A DNA stretch of 64,000 nucleotides. Source: Corticium candelabrum (taxonomy: Eukaryota > Porifera > Homoscleromorpha > Homosclerophorida > Plakinidae). The DNA lies in contig NC_085096.1 of NCBI RefSeq assembly GCF_963422355.1, forward strand, positions 7,940,959 to 8,004,958, in the 5' to 3' direction. The translations under genes were made by a program, and so were the position numbers. Under the pieces are notes generated by a model. That model had not been told where the DNA came from, ran no database searches, and saw only the letters and a program-made list of their open reading frames with translations. Below are positions 11,734-36,004 of the stretch, in pieces. Within the stretch, counting starts at the first letter, position 1; each line of letters begins with the position of its first letter.

Positions 11734-12757
11734 GCAAGACATTTTAATGGTTTGTTAACTGTTGCTCGGGTTGATAACTTACTGTTACGTGTAAGTTAGC
11801 ACATGAATTTTGTTATGGTGTCGAGCAGGGCAGTGGTAGTAGCTAGCACATGTATTCTATGTTTGATTAATCGAGTAGAATTGTTATGGTTATTGCTGAC
11901 GGTCTTATACGTATAGCATGTTTTAAGATGAGAGCGATGCAATGTGGATAGTGCATCACAAGATCAACTGAACTGTAATGGTCAGCTTCATTTTTATCGA
12001 AATGTTTGTTCAAAAGCATATTAGACTACAATGTACATACAACTGCTGTGTGATGAATCAGTGTGTGAACTCACTCGTATGTTGAATTCTTTTGTTTCAT
12101 AAATTAATCTAAATTTCAATTTTTTAATTTTTATATTCACAGATTTTGAATATTGAGAACCAAATTTTCACTATTTTTGCCAATTTTGTAGCTTATAATT
12201 TTTTGTGTTGTAATTTAATTACTAAATTACATAGTGTCAAGAAACTTGTTATTAAATACGGCTTTTTATGCAGTTTTGGTAAAGTGTAGGAGTAGATGTC
12301 ATTTAGATGACGTCATTCATTGCTGACACAGGCGCCATGATGAATGGTTGCCGTGTGGTTGCCACGCGCTCAGAAAGTGAGATGTCTACCTTGTCAATCT
12401 GTGCTCTACTTGTTCCACACGTCTGCTAATATTTATCGACAGCACTAGCCTTTCGAAAATCTGATATAACGACAGTTCTACGGAGACGGCAAGACGTTAC
12501 GGTATGGCATGACGTCACAGCTCGTGATTGAAATGGCGCCATCGCCGTTTCTCTTCTTCGGAGTTTGTTGAAGACAAAAGTTGCTATAATTAGGCAATTT
12601 GATGGTATTGATAGGTGTTTGATATGGTGGTTGTTCTTTCTCATTCTCTCAGAATGTGAATGCTAACCCCTAGGGGTACGGGCAGCCCCAGTCACTGGGG
12701 GTCAGTAGGCTAGTGCGCGTGTGCCCAGTGTGTTCCCGCTTTTATCAATTTCACGCT
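11734..12757. other. intergenic region and presumed ANP32 promoter
   Basis: 3' flank of the Galpha exon, an AT-rich stretch (12090-12260) and then the upstream region of ANP32. Just before the ANP32 start are GC-richer blocks such as AGCCCCAGTCACTGGGGGTC (12692 area). No TATA box was obvious. Promoter position is inferred from the gene start. Confidence 0.4.
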
Positions 12758-25863
<13,106 letters not shown>

Positions 25864-26099
25864 AGGGGTGAAAGATAGATGATGCGTGAACTGTTTGTTA
25901 GTTGGTTGATACGTTCTTTTGCTGTTCCACTACGTGGGGTACTTGTGAATATCAGCGACGCCGGAGTGTTTGTTCTAGCGCGGGTGTTGTGCGTGCATAG
26001 ACATAGATACAACAGTAGATTGAATGTGAAAGCCTGCAATTCTGTCTGCATGTCTTGGGGTTGCTTCTGTTGGAAATATCGTTGCTGGTGTAAGTATCT

Positions 26100-26530
26100 T
26101 TCCTGGCTTCCATGATTTGTCCGGACCCCTGTAGTTCGATCCTAACCCAGACATCTTCTCCAGTGACAAACTCTTTGACCTCAATACCTTTGAATGCAGT
26201 TGCTGCTTTACCTGCTTGTCTGAAACCGTCTCAGCGACTATGGGTTTCAGTAAAAACGATTGTGTCCTCAGCTTCTTAATTATTTTCAAAAGCAAGTCAC
26301 TTGGTTACATCAGTGGTAGAATGTGGTATCAATCTAAAACTCAGAAGAAATCAAGCCAGTATTAAGTTAATGATAATGCACCTGTCTCTTCCTAGTCTTC
26401 AAAGGTGACTTGAATGTATGGACTAATCGCTCGACTTGTTCATTGCTAGCTGGATGGTATGGATCAAGCAAGACTCTGATTGGCTTAGAAGGCTATTTTC
26501 GAATCATTTGGTGAAGTTCGCGCGCTCTCT
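26100..26530 (-). pseudogene. Ty3/gypsy integrase C-terminal fragment
   Basis: Read on the minus strand: DPYHPASNEQVERLVHTFKS is the end of the integrase core (HPxSNGQVER), followed about 180 bp on by GEDVWVR and, in a shifted frame, NYRGPDKSWKPGKI, the GPY-like tail of gypsy integrases. At least one frameshift. It abuts the truncated LTR at 26557, and lies just downstream of the ANP32 stop. Confidence 0.7.
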
Positions 26531-26556
26531 GGTCTGGAAGTTCGAGGCTAAGTATA

Positions 26557-26654
26557 TCTTTTGTAGTAGAGCGCAGTAACTGTTAGCAATACGGTGTCTT
26601 TCTTTTGGCCTCTTGACTCCATGTACATACAATTGTATCAGCCTCTCGTTACAT
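26557..26654 (+). repeat. truncated 5' LTR of an old gypsy element
   Basis: GTGTCTTTCTT ... CCTCTTGAC ... GTACATAC and TTGTATCAGCCTCTCGTT match 43400-43450 closely and end in ACA. TTTGGCGGAGAACTG follows, a plausible primer-binding site starting TGGCG. The 5' part is cut off at about 26556. Pairing with 43340-43454 as the two LTRs of one element is an inference supported by gag and pol remnants between them. Confidence 0.55.
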
Positions 26655-26710
26655 TTGGCGGAGAACTGTTTTGTTAATTCGTCTTGTCTAGGGTTTACGT
26701 TTGTCTGAGG

Positions 26711-28233
26711 GTATGGCGTGCGATCTCTGCCAAAACTCCTACAACGCAAACAGACTGCGGTAGTACAACGCAAACAGACTGCGGTAGCACAACGCAAACA
26801 GACTTCGGTTGCACAACGCAAACAGACTTCGGTTGCACAACGCAAACAGACTGCGGTAGCACAACGCAAACAGACTTCGGTTGCACAACGCAAACAGACT
26901 TCGGTTGCACAACGCAAACAGACTGCGGTAACACAACGCAAACAGACGTCTGTGTAGCACAACGCAAACAGACGTCGGTTGCACAACGCAAACAGACTTC
27001 AGTAGCACAACGCAAACAGACGTCTGTGTAGCACAGCGCAAACAGACGTCGATAACATGCACAACGCAAACAGAAGTCGATAGCACAACGCAAACAGTAG
27101 AAGTTGCCGAAGTTCATTTCTTTTGCCCGGTCAATGCGTATTTATGATAAAATGATAGTGACGCATAGTCACTCTAGAGAACAAGTCTAGAAACATTTGA
27201 GAAAATGATGGGTATGTAGGGATGGGTATGTGAGTGAGGCGCTACATAGTCTGGCTGACAAAAGTGAAATGTGACGCGTTTCCTAGACGACCTAAATTCT
27301 GAGACTAGTGTCAGCGTTAGTAGTCTGGCTACAATTCGGACCGTTTACATTCTAGTGTTCTCGGTTCTGAGATTTTTTACTGAGTTATAAGAAATCTGGA
27401 TAGGACGCGTTTGGATACTTTGAATGGGCGGCCATTTTAGGTTCTTCGCACCATGATAGATTGGGAAGGCCCGCACTCTCTGATAGATTGGGTGACCACA
27501 GCCATGTCGACATGGCAAACATGACATCACCTGTTGATGGTCAAAGCAGCAGGATGTACGCATTGACCCTCTAGCAGACAGTGATTCATTTGGCATCGAT
27601 ATCTATTTGACAATGAAGGATATTGCCTTATCTCAAATAAGAGATCTTTGAATAGAATTTCGCTTAGTATTGAGTTGTCATGAAATTTGACTAGCAAATG
27701 ATTTTCCCTACGTAGGAAAAATCATACCCTGCAACTCTGTAAACTTACGCTGTATCCTGCAGAGTTAATTAATCTTCTTTACCACCAATAACTTGCATGT
27801 GCAATCAACTCTTCTCTATATGGGTACGTACTAGACTCAGGTGGTGTCTACTTGAGGTCGAACGGAAGCTCAACGTTGTCCACAGTGTACTGCAAGGTCT
27901 GCAGGCTCTAGAGCATGCGTATGAGTAAGCAACTGCATGCGTGTTGTTTGCGTTGTGCAACCGACGTCTGTTTGCGTTGTGCTACACAGACGTCTGTTTG
28001 CGTTGTACTAGCGCAGTCTGTTTGCGTTGTGCAACCGAAGTCTGTTTGCGCTGTACTAGCGCAGTCTGTTTGCGCTGTACTAGCGCAGTCTGTTTGCGTT
28101 GTGCAACCGCAGTCTGTTTGCGTTGTGCTACCGAAGTCTGTTTGGCGTTGTACGTGCAACCGACGTCTGTTTGCGTTGTGCTACCGACGTCTGTTTGCGT
28201 TGTGGGAGTTTTGGCAGAGATCGCACGCCATAC
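26711..28233. mobile_element. foldback transposon with minisatellite ends
   Basis: Inverted ends GTATGGCGTGCGATCTCTGC (26711) and its reverse complement ending at 28233 are flanked by a perfect 5-bp duplication TGAGG (26706-26710, 28234-28238). Inside each end lies an array of about 24-bp units with the core ACAACGCAAACAGAC: about 15 units at 26742-27098 and 11 inverted units at 27945-28208. The 850-bp centre has no recognisable gene. Repeat-filled inverted ends are typical of foldback elements. The long open frames of AQRKQTSV or VCLRCAT are artefacts of the 24-bp period. Confidence 0.85.
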
Positions 28234-28253
28234 TGAGGTCTAAGTTTTTAGCT

Positions 28254-28620
28254 ATGCCGAAGTTGAGAAGCCGCAAAGGTCATGCTCGTTCACCGTCTGT
28301 TCGTTCTGTCAGTCCTGAACCCACTAATGGCCACGATACGGATGAGTCTGTTCGTCCTTTGATGGTCTCATACTAAGCAGTTCAGCTAGATAAATTCTGG
28401 GGAGGTGACGTTGAACACCTGTAGCTCGACAGTTGGCTGTTTCGTGTTCAAGCTGTCTCTGATCTGGAACGTTGGACACCCGCCCATCGTTTACAACACG
28501 CCACTGTCGCACTCACTGGACCTGCTCGTGTCGAGTATGGGACAGATTCGAAGGCTTACTGCGCAATCAGTTGGGCTCAAAAATTCTGCACGCGATAATT
28601 ATATTCTAGGCGCAAGCGGA
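28254..28620 (+). pseudogene. Ty3/gypsy gag N-terminal fragment
   Basis: Starts MPKLRSRKGHARSPSVRSVS and meets a stop at 28374-28376. Downstream in shifted frames are WLFRVQAVSDLERW and TPAHRLQHATVALTGPARVE, typical of the capsid start of gypsy gag. It lies 15 bp downstream of the foldback insertion, where the leader of the interrupted element should end. Several stops: dead. Confidence 0.65.
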
Positions 28621-28989
28621 TGTCTGTTCGCACGAAAATGTGTCTATACGTTTTGCTCTCGATTTCGTCGCTCAATATAGCTGATGTTGCAGTAACTGTT
28701 GATTTTAAATAGAGTAGTTAATTCAGTCAGTCGTATTTGTGTTCTTCTTACGGTCTCCCACGCTTCAACCGATATTTTAGACCCGACAACCAGGCCATGC
28801 ATCACAGGTACCTTTGGTTTTGCTGACAGCGATTGTCGACGTCGTTTTAAACAATGATGCACCTCCGTCTTGTTCTAGCTCTGTCGTTAGAGCTCGTCTG
28901 CTTTGATTAAGACCGCCCCTCGTCTTCACAACTGCCTCAACTGAACGCGCTTCTTGACAGTTAGTCCGACGTGTTGGCGCGGCATTTGG

Positions 28990-29404
28990 ACGATTTAGGT
29001 CGTACTAGTCTGTTGACACATCACATCGACGACCCGCCCATTAACGTGCCGCCTTAGTGTCTACTGCCTTTGACCAGAGATGAAGTAGAACGAAAAATCG
29101 ACATCATGATGCACAGGTGCATGTTGTTCGCCCATCCAGTTCACCTTGGGCTAGTCCGGTAGTGCTTGTAGATAGAGCAGACGGCAGTAAACGTTTCGGT
29201 GTTGACTATCGACGAGTAAATAGTTTAATGCATGTACACGTACGGGGATTGAACATCCGGGAATGACGAAAGCGCGGCGAGACTGGTTACGAGTCTGTGT
29301 TGACGATACCTTGGATCTTCTTTCTCAGAAACAGTTCTTTTCTACCCTTGATCTTAGGTCGGGTACACTAGCAGCTTTTTGTCGCCCCTGATGACTGTTA
29401 CAGA
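28990..29404 (+). pseudogene. Ty3/gypsy reverse transcriptase, N-terminal half
   Basis: Frames contain THHIDDPPINVPP, LTRDEVERKIDIMM, VVRPSSSPWASPVVLV, GSKRFGVDYRRVNSL and FSTLDLRSG, in the order of a gypsy reverse transcriptase up to motif A, with stops and shifts between. The match stops just after VAPDD at about 29404. The rest of the domain (from TTFTSPVG) reappears at 37555, so I read the copy as split by an 8 kb block. Confidence 0.75.
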
Positions 29405-30217
29405 CATTGAGAAAACAAACAATATGAGTGGTTCAGACACAAAGTTAGTAGCAATTTCTCGGCAGAGTTGGATTTGCTTGCATGAAGTAGCCACCATCCG
29501 AGGAGACGAATTGCATGAGTTCTTCTCAAACTGTGCTGTGATACAAACTGATCCACCCAGAGGTTTCTATCATCGAAAGTGTTACCAAGAATACACAAAT
29601 AAAGTCAACATTGAGCGGTTCATTCGAAAGCAGTAACCTATAGCTAGTGTGGTGCAAGATGCAACGGCTAGCCAAACAACGCTGCCTTCTCAGGAAAGAT
29701 CAAGAAGAAGCGCAATTACACCAACAAATTTGCTTTGTGCGTCATTTGCCAACGGAACTCCAGCAAACAGAAGCGGTCACAATTCCGTCTGAGTGAGTGC
29801 CAGCTGGATAGTGGTGCATCCAGACTACAAAAGGCTGCAGAGATTAAACACGACCAACGCATCAAACTCGGTTTGAGAGGAGAAGACCTTTCTGCTAAAG
29901 AAGTGAAGTATCACAAGACTTGTTACAAACGATTTACGCGGTGCGTTGATCAAGTCAAGCTTGACAAAGAAACTGAACAAGATGATAGAGATGGAGCTGA
30001 CTCTGCTGATGACGATGTAGATGAGCAGCAATGGGAAAAATTAGTCGACTTTATTAGAGTCAACATTTTGGAGAATAGACAAGTTTATAAATCTAAGGAT
30101 TTAGTAAAAGACATGGTGTTCATAACTGGTGGAAATGACTGTATTCGAACTGACCGTCTAAAATGTTTACTAGAACGACACTTTGCATTAATCTCACGAA
30201 AATCGCTGTCAATTTAG
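29379..30217 (+). pseudogene. N-terminal part of a repeat-borne gene (HAFSGC family)
   Basis: Two frames: 29379-29636 (VAISRQSWICLHEVATIRGD ... FYHRKCYQEYTNK) and 29735-30217 (MCVICQRNSSKQKR ... EVKYHKTCYKRFT). Each ends in an H-x-x-C-Y pattern, and the second starts with a CxxC zinc-like pair. This arrangement precedes the HAFSGC segment in multi-copy genes I recall from cnidarians and sponges. Function unknown. The product is broken between the two frames and again before the next part. Confidence 0.45.
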
Positions 30218-30912
30218 GCGAAGACACGTCTGCTGCGCTCCCTGGCATACACGCTTTTTCTGGCTGCGGCACGACGAGTGCCTTTGCTGGAAAAGGCAAA
30301 ACAAAGATCTTTCGCTTAGCTTCTCAAAACGACTGTTTACGTCTTGCGATGACCAGATTAGGATGCAGCTTGACTCCGACTGAAGAGTTGTTTACTGAAT
30401 GTGAGAAGTTTGTATGCCATCTTTACGGTTTGCCAACTTGTACCAGTGTCAACGAGGTTCCGTACGAGTTATTTCGCATGAAGTGCTCGAAAGCGCAGGA
30501 GATGCCACCAACTCAAGATGCTCTTCGACAGCATGTATTACGGGTTAATTACCAAAGTTTTGTACGGAAAAATGCTTTGTGCTCTATGCAGAATCTGCCT
30601 AGTCCGCACGGTCGCGGATGGATTGTTGAAACTGATAAAAACGGTTCTCACATACATGTCTGCTGGATGACACAGTTTCCTGCCCCGCTGTTGGAGCTGG
30701 TAAGCTGCAAGTGCAATGTCGGATGTACTACACAGCAATGTTCGTGTCTTCGTGCTGCTTTGTGCTGTACCGATGCATGTGGTTGCAGAAATTGCAAGAA
30801 TTCGAGCAAGCAACTAGACCTTCCTAGTCCAGTACTATTGGAAGAAGAAACTCCAGAATCAGACATTCAGACTGATGATAGCGATAATGATGACTGTAGT
30901 GATAGCGAATAA
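30208..30912 (+). pseudogene. C-terminal part of the HAFSGC-family gene
   Basis: The frame runs from GEDTSAALPGIHAFSGCGTT through FAGKGKTKIF to a Cys-rich tail CKCNVGCTTQQCSCLRAAL and CCTDACGCRNCKN, then an acidic end DDSDNDDCSDSE. The tail resembles tesmin-type CXC clusters that may bind DNA or zinc. Several hundred residues expected between the N-terminal pieces and HAFSGC appear to be missing, so this is probably an internally deleted copy. It sits within an old gypsy element and so is mobile-element-borne or was inserted there. Confidence 0.45.
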
Positions 30913-31814
30913 GTGATCAAGCGTATGATTGCAAGCACGCGCGAATTAATTCAATTATTTTAGTCTAGTAGATCAAGTTATTTCTAGAAGCAAATTGATG
31001 CAATAAAAATTCTAAACAGATTAAATTGCAATACGAAAAATATAGATATAATGTTGTACTCGCAAAAATGCTTACTTTGATTCAGCGATACCTAATGCTG
31101 TGAAGCAACTCCAAGACTGTAGCAATCGGAAGTCCCGGATAAACCAAAAAGTTGTTGCCTTTCTATTTCTTGCATAAATGGCATGCTTCCTTTGTTGGCG
31201 CTAGTTGTAGAATTGCAGTAGTCAATTAAGTAGAGATTCTACGCCTTGAGAAACGCTCGTCAGGCAGAGCTCTAGCAGAACTGTATCTAGAGAGAGTTGC
31301 GACAACCCGTATTTTGGACGCCATTTTGACTCCAACTGCGCAACTACAATAATCTGGAAAAAATCGTATGAAACAAATGACGTTTCCATACTAGACTGAG
31401 CTGTTACCCTACTCAAGCAGAAACTTGTAGCGTAAAATCGACGTCGACTGAACGTCAGTACGTATCGCTTCTCGTTGGTCCTGGTTTCAGAAAGTAGTCG
31501 CTGAGAGATATGAAGCTTACAACAAACCGAATTACACCCTAGATTTGTTCCTCGCACCCTATGCACTCTAACAGAAACCTTCGAAGGAGAACTAGGAGAT
31601 CGGAACGTCACTTTCCAAGGACTCTTGCAGAACCTCTCGCGTTAGCCTCGGAATTCGGTTCATGTCACCCTAACTGTGCAACATGTATCCTAGACTTCTC
31701 TGTGAGCATAGTGAGACGTACAATCTTTTGAAAACGATCAATCAGTTAAAGAAATTATCAAGCGAGACTACGCAAACTACAAAAGGCAGTAAATATTCTA
31801 AGCAGTAATCATAC
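30913..31814. other. no recognisable gene
   Basis: A 129-codon minus-strand frame at 31222-31611 has no motif and a composition unlike its neighbours; I do not support it as a gene. Confidence 0.35.
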
Positions 31815-32099
31815 TCTCCCTCCCTCCCTCCCTCCCTCCCTCCCTCGCTCCCCTCCCTCCCTCGCTCCCCTCCCTCCCTCCCTCCCTCGCTCCCCTCCCT
31901 CCCTCGCTCCCCTCGCTCCCCTCCCTCCCCCTCCTCCCCCTCCCCCCTCCTCCCCCTCCCCCCTCCTCCCCTCCCTCCCCTCCCCTCTCCTCCCCTCCCC
32001 TCTCCTCCCCTCCCTCCCTCCCCTCCCCTCCCTCCCCTCCCCTCCCTCCCCTCCCCTCCCTCCCCTCCCCTCCCTCCCTCCCCCTCCCTCCCTCCCCTC
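31815..32099 (+). repeat. polypyrimidine (CCCT/CCT)n tract
   Basis: About 285 bp of C and T only in short CCCTCCCT, GCTCCCCT and CTCCCC units, with rare G. The minus strand is a continuous purine tract with many GGG runs. Confidence 0.95.
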
Positions 32100-32337
32100 C
32101 CTAATTCCCCCCTCCTCCCCTCCCTAATTCCCCCCTCCTCCCCTCCCTAATTCCCCCCTCCTCCCCTCCCTAATTCCCCCCTCCTCCCCTCCCTAATTCC
32201 CCCCTCCTCCCCTCCCTAATTCCCCCCTCCTCCCCTCCCTAATTCCCCCCTCCTCCCCTCCCTAATTCCCCCCTCCTCCCCTCCCTAATTCCCCCCTCCT
32301 CCCCTCCCTAATTCCCCCCTCCTCCCCTCCCTAATTC
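32100..32337 (+). repeat. 23-bp minisatellite, 11 near-identical copies
   Basis: CTAATTCCCCCCTCCTCCCC plus TCC is repeated from 32101 to 32331 at an exact 23-bp step. Copies look identical by eye, which implies recent expansion or active homogenisation. The minus strand has four G-runs per unit. Confidence 0.97.
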
Positions 32338-33072
32338 CCTAATACAAACTGCAAAAATTAATAGTTGCTCTAAATAACAAAAAGTCTTTATGCCCATAAA
32401 ATTTTAAATTTACGTGAGTCACTGAGCAACCTAAAAAGAAACAACAGCAACAGCAACCATCACAACAGCAACAACAACAATAACCTCTTTAAAGTAAAAG
32501 AGAAAAACAAAGTAACAATTTTAAAAAGTAAAAATTAATTAAAACTCAAAGGTTAATATTAAATTTTTAAAAATATTTAGCTAAATTTTAAATTGAAATG
32601 TTAAAATTTTAAATTCAAAAATATTAGGTCTTTCAAATTGCTGTTTTGAAAATAAAATTAAGAATTAGAAAATAAAAGCAGAAAATTACAAAATTAGATA
32701 CATAAAAACTGTAATACAAAAACATAGAAGGGTCCAACCGCCCATTGACCCTCTATGTCTGCATAAATAAGACATGTATATTTTCATTACCTGTTGACAA
32801 TGTTGTCCCTGAGGAGATGTATAGTAATTTAATTAATACGTTAATTGATGTATATGTAAGTACAAAATGTGATTGCTGATATACATTCCTATAGACTAGG
32901 AATAAATGTACGGACATAGTTTTGAATGCATGATGAAAAAAGACACTGAAACATACAAGTGGGTGTAATGACAGCAACAGAACGTTTACTAATTAATCAA
33001 ATATCTCAAACAAAGGTAGAGTGATGTCTTCCATTCTACATAACTACATGGTATACACAATTCACATCCTTC
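32338..33072. other. AT-rich region with an 11-bp hairpin
   Basis: Low-complexity AT-rich sequence (32400-32720). ACATAGAGGGTCAATGGG-type hairpin arms occur at 32723-32759 (ACATAGAAGGGT and ACCCTCTATGT). No gene. Confidence 0.45.
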
Positions 33073-34626
33073 CTACTTCACATTTGTTATCAGTTTTCTC
33101 ATTGCCATGCTTCGACTTCCCAGTTCTCCTCCTACTTCGGTTGTTTCCAAGTTATGTTTCCTTTTCCTTTGTACTCCCTTGCAGAAAATGTGCAGACATA
33201 CATTGAAATATCTAGCTATCATTTTCCTCTTAATATTATGACATGTGGGATAGACACAGTCATCAGTGAGTTCTTCAGCCATCTGTATCAAAACCTCTTT
33301 CACATTTCTGGTAGCCATCAAAGTATCTTCTGCTATACTTCAAAACATTTGCTCTACTTTCAACATCATATCAAATGTGCAACCTGTAACATGCTCAAGA
33401 CTGCCCTTCTTGAATTCTCTCAAACTAGTTAGTGTTGCAAAACTGCTATGATCTGGAGCTGAATTTAAGACATACTCAAGGCAAGCATCACACACTACCT
33501 CATATTTCTTAATACTAAGGACACAATAACCCACAGTCATCATCTTGATAGCTTCCACGATTCCCACCTAGAGGTTTCATAAACTGAGCAATGCTGATGA
33601 TTTTTAGTGCACATTTGAAAGCCACAGGTGATGGTACAGGATTGTTTAGCCTTACTACTCTAAAAAGGTTCTCAAGACAATCTTGAGTGAGGTGTGAAGT
33701 CAGCAGAAACTTATGTCCACTACCAAGCAACTCCTCTTGTATGTCCAGCACAGAAGTTGTTGCCATTATGACACCTACTTGCACAGACTTCCAGTTTTCT
33801 CTTCCACTAATCTTCAAAGACTTGAAGAGTGCAACCACAGACCAAATAAAAAAAATCCATTATGTTAGCAGAAGTACAGCATGCCAATGAAATATGTGAT
33901 GAGAACGAGCATGCACAAACTAACATGCATTCATGATCATTTCAAACAAGATGACATATCTCGATACAAACCATTAGCCTCATCAGGTGACAGATGGTCT
34001 TTTTGCATAGCATCAGCAGCATAGCTGTGATCTTGCACATCTGTTGTTACTTGGACACCAGCATTCAGAGAGTCTTCTTCCTTTGTGCTGTTTCAAGACT
34101 TTCTGCTATTCTTGGAGCCAATTTTCCGGTGGGGAAATATTGTTGGTACTGCATTCCATTTCAGTTTCTTCTTTCCATCTTTCCTGTGTTGCTCAAATTA
34201 AGAGCTATCAAAATGAGCCTTGAAGAAATAAACAGAAATTTTACAAGGTGCTTCTTACGGTAATTTTACTAGTATCAAGTGTGGGCAGTAAATGTATAGG
34301 TATATACAGTCGCAAAAGTCATACTGCCGCATGAAACTAACAATCAATTATATTCTTGTACCCTGTGCACACAGTCTAGCTACAGCACTCTACCAGGCCT
34401 AAGACGTTTTTGTTAGCTAAGACGTTCTTTTTGACATTTGTTCATACATGCTTGTACACAATGTTCTTCTTACGTCACACAAGTAAGAATAAAGTGTAGG
34501 AGTCCAATTCTTTCGGATGACTCGATTTGTCCACACTTTTCTTCTGGCAGGATCGAGCGGAAACCTGTACATGGTATGCCCTTTCTCATGTCTGTTGGAA
34601 CAACCCCACGCACAGCAGGCGGGCAT
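33073..34626 (-). pseudogene. P-element/THAP9-like transposase relic
   Basis: Read on the minus strand. A THAP exon (34626-34474) starts MPACCAWGCSNRHEKGHTMY, followed by FPL.PARRKVW, and stops at a GTAAGA donor after YLCD. The next piece (about 34226-34080) gives AHFDSS, a stop, then KLKWNAVPTIFPTGK, the AVPTIF box that closes a THAP domain. Further on (33838-33515) GHKFLLTSHLTQDCLENLF and NPVPSPVAFKCALKI match the C-terminal region of P-element and THAP9 transposases, and more open frame runs to 33073. The catalytic centre is missing and stops interrupt the domain. Upstream of the start lies CACGTGAC. Inactive. Confidence 0.7.
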
Positions 34627-34751
34627 TGCTCTCAACCTTCGATAGTCAAAGAACAAAACAAAAACAATCAGTATCACGAATCTCGTACACGCGCAGTTGG
34701 AGTCAAAATGGCGCCCATGCGTCACGTGACCTCAAACACCTATGTCGCAAC

Positions 34752-34864
34752 TCTCTTTATATATAGGCTCGAGTGTCCAGCCGGTCATCTCTCCCCGCGG
34801 CGGAGAAAGACCGGCTGGAGACATTCGCCACTCAAACAAACCGCCGACTCTCTATCCTCCAATC
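34752..34864 (+). repeat. inverted-repeat arm L with strong hairpin
   Basis: Matches the reverse complement of 36365-36478. It starts near TATATAGGCTCGAGTGTCC and includes the hairpin CCAGCCGGTC ... GACCGGCTGG around a GC-rich loop (CCCCGCGGCGGAG), then ACATTCGCCACTCAAA and CTATCCTCCAA, where the similarity ends. A TATA-like TTTATATATAGG lies at the outer edge. Confidence 0.8.
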
Positions 34865-35359
34865 AGAGTGCCGTTCAATGTTTGTGCATCCTCGATAGGG
34901 ATGCACGTCTCTATTGGCTCTTTGCTAATGTAATTTCGCTCTGATGCAAATGCATGTAGTCTCGACACGTGCCATCCAAGTCTACAAAACAACAGGTCAA
35001 CTCTTTCCAGCTCTTCTCGTTGTCTGTCTCTCGTTCTAAGAGCGCTAGACTCAAAGTTTACCACAGAAGCCAACCAAAGGTCGACCGCGCAATGTACGCA
35101 AATCATAGCTCTGCACGTCGCCCTGCGTTGAGTGCAAATACCACGCTTTGCAGATGGTCTACTCGTTCAATGCATGCAAAGTACGACACCGTAAGCGACT
35201 AGAAGTTGTTTTGCATGCGCTGCCTATTCCTCCAAGTACGAAACGGAAGACAACGGAGAAGACGACATGCAGGTGTAGCTCACATGCTAACGAAATGTGA
35301 TATCAGACGGTAAAAGCAATTGACTACTAAGTTACAAAGCCATTAGTAGAGGGCCAATA
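34865..35359. other. spacer between arm L and the ISL2EU-like derivative
   Basis: No gene recognised. CCAAT-like CTATTGGCTC occurs at 34911. Confidence 0.3.
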
Positions 35360-35636
35360 GAGATAGTGCGTGCGGGGGCGAGGAGTAGGCGTTCCCTGTA
35401 GTACCCGTATTTGCCGCCATTTTAGGGGGCAAGTTTCTGTCCTCGGCAGGTATCTCTGTTTGCGACGGCGGCTTGTACAACATTTCAAGGACGTTCAACT
35501 GTGTGTTAGATAGTACAGCGACAGTATACTAATTGCGAAAGATCTAGACCAAATTTTATCGGTAAATTCGCGAGTTTGACGTGATTTCGTAGTCTGATGG
35601 TCGAGTGCGATAAAGCTAATTCTTAGAATAGAGATT

Positions 35637-35718
35637 ATGGAACAGAAGTCTAAAAGCCTCTCCGACGAATCGCAGAAGCGATACGAGGAGAAAGTTGTAC
35701 CTACGGGCCTAAAAACAG
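35637..35718 (+). pseudogene. first exon of a YqaJ-type transposon protein
   Basis: ATG followed by KSLSDESQKRYEEKV and a CAG|GTAGAA donor. The phrase resembles KLPNEAKARYLQKLSL in the N-terminal exon of the protein at 49559-49216. No downstream exon survives. Short, so tentative. Confidence 0.4.
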
Positions 35719-36004
35719 GTAGAACGGAGGCTCAACTGTGGACGGAGAAGCAAGAAGTATTCCCGACATGAATTGGAGTGACATGATGTTGTATATGATT
35801 GTATGCTGTTAGGTGTACTAGACCTTTCTTGAGACGAACAAATCTCTCTCTACTGGAAGCGATCGTAGCAACCTAACCCATCCTTGCAGATGGTACCCAG
35901 TCAGGATTAGTTGAGTCATACACAAAGGATGGCTTTCCTAGAATTATTCAGAGTAGCATAGATTACTCTTTTAGTACAGAACATACTAGAAATGACAGCT
36001 CTAC

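Noticed and set aside
26742..27098. CRISPR-like array of regular 24-bp units
   Set aside because: There are no unique spacers; units are contiguous, and the genome is a eukaryote.
26504..27117. Long open frames with AQRKQTSV, VCLRCAT or LFALCNRS repeats, and the mirror set at 27908-28376
   Set aside because: A 24-bp repeat keeps all frames open; the units are the ends of a foldback element and appear in both orientations.
31222..31611. 129-codon minus-strand frame
   Set aside because: No motif, no splice context and no similarity that I recognise. Kept only as unexplained sequence.
34752..34864. Spliced-leader or snRNA gene
   Set aside because: There is a hairpin and a TATA-like box, but no Sm site or donor in the right arrangement; kept as a structured repeat only.
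34438..34944. 168-codon plus-strand frame
   Set aside because: Runs antisense to the P-like THAP exon and across the inverted-repeat arm; no motif.
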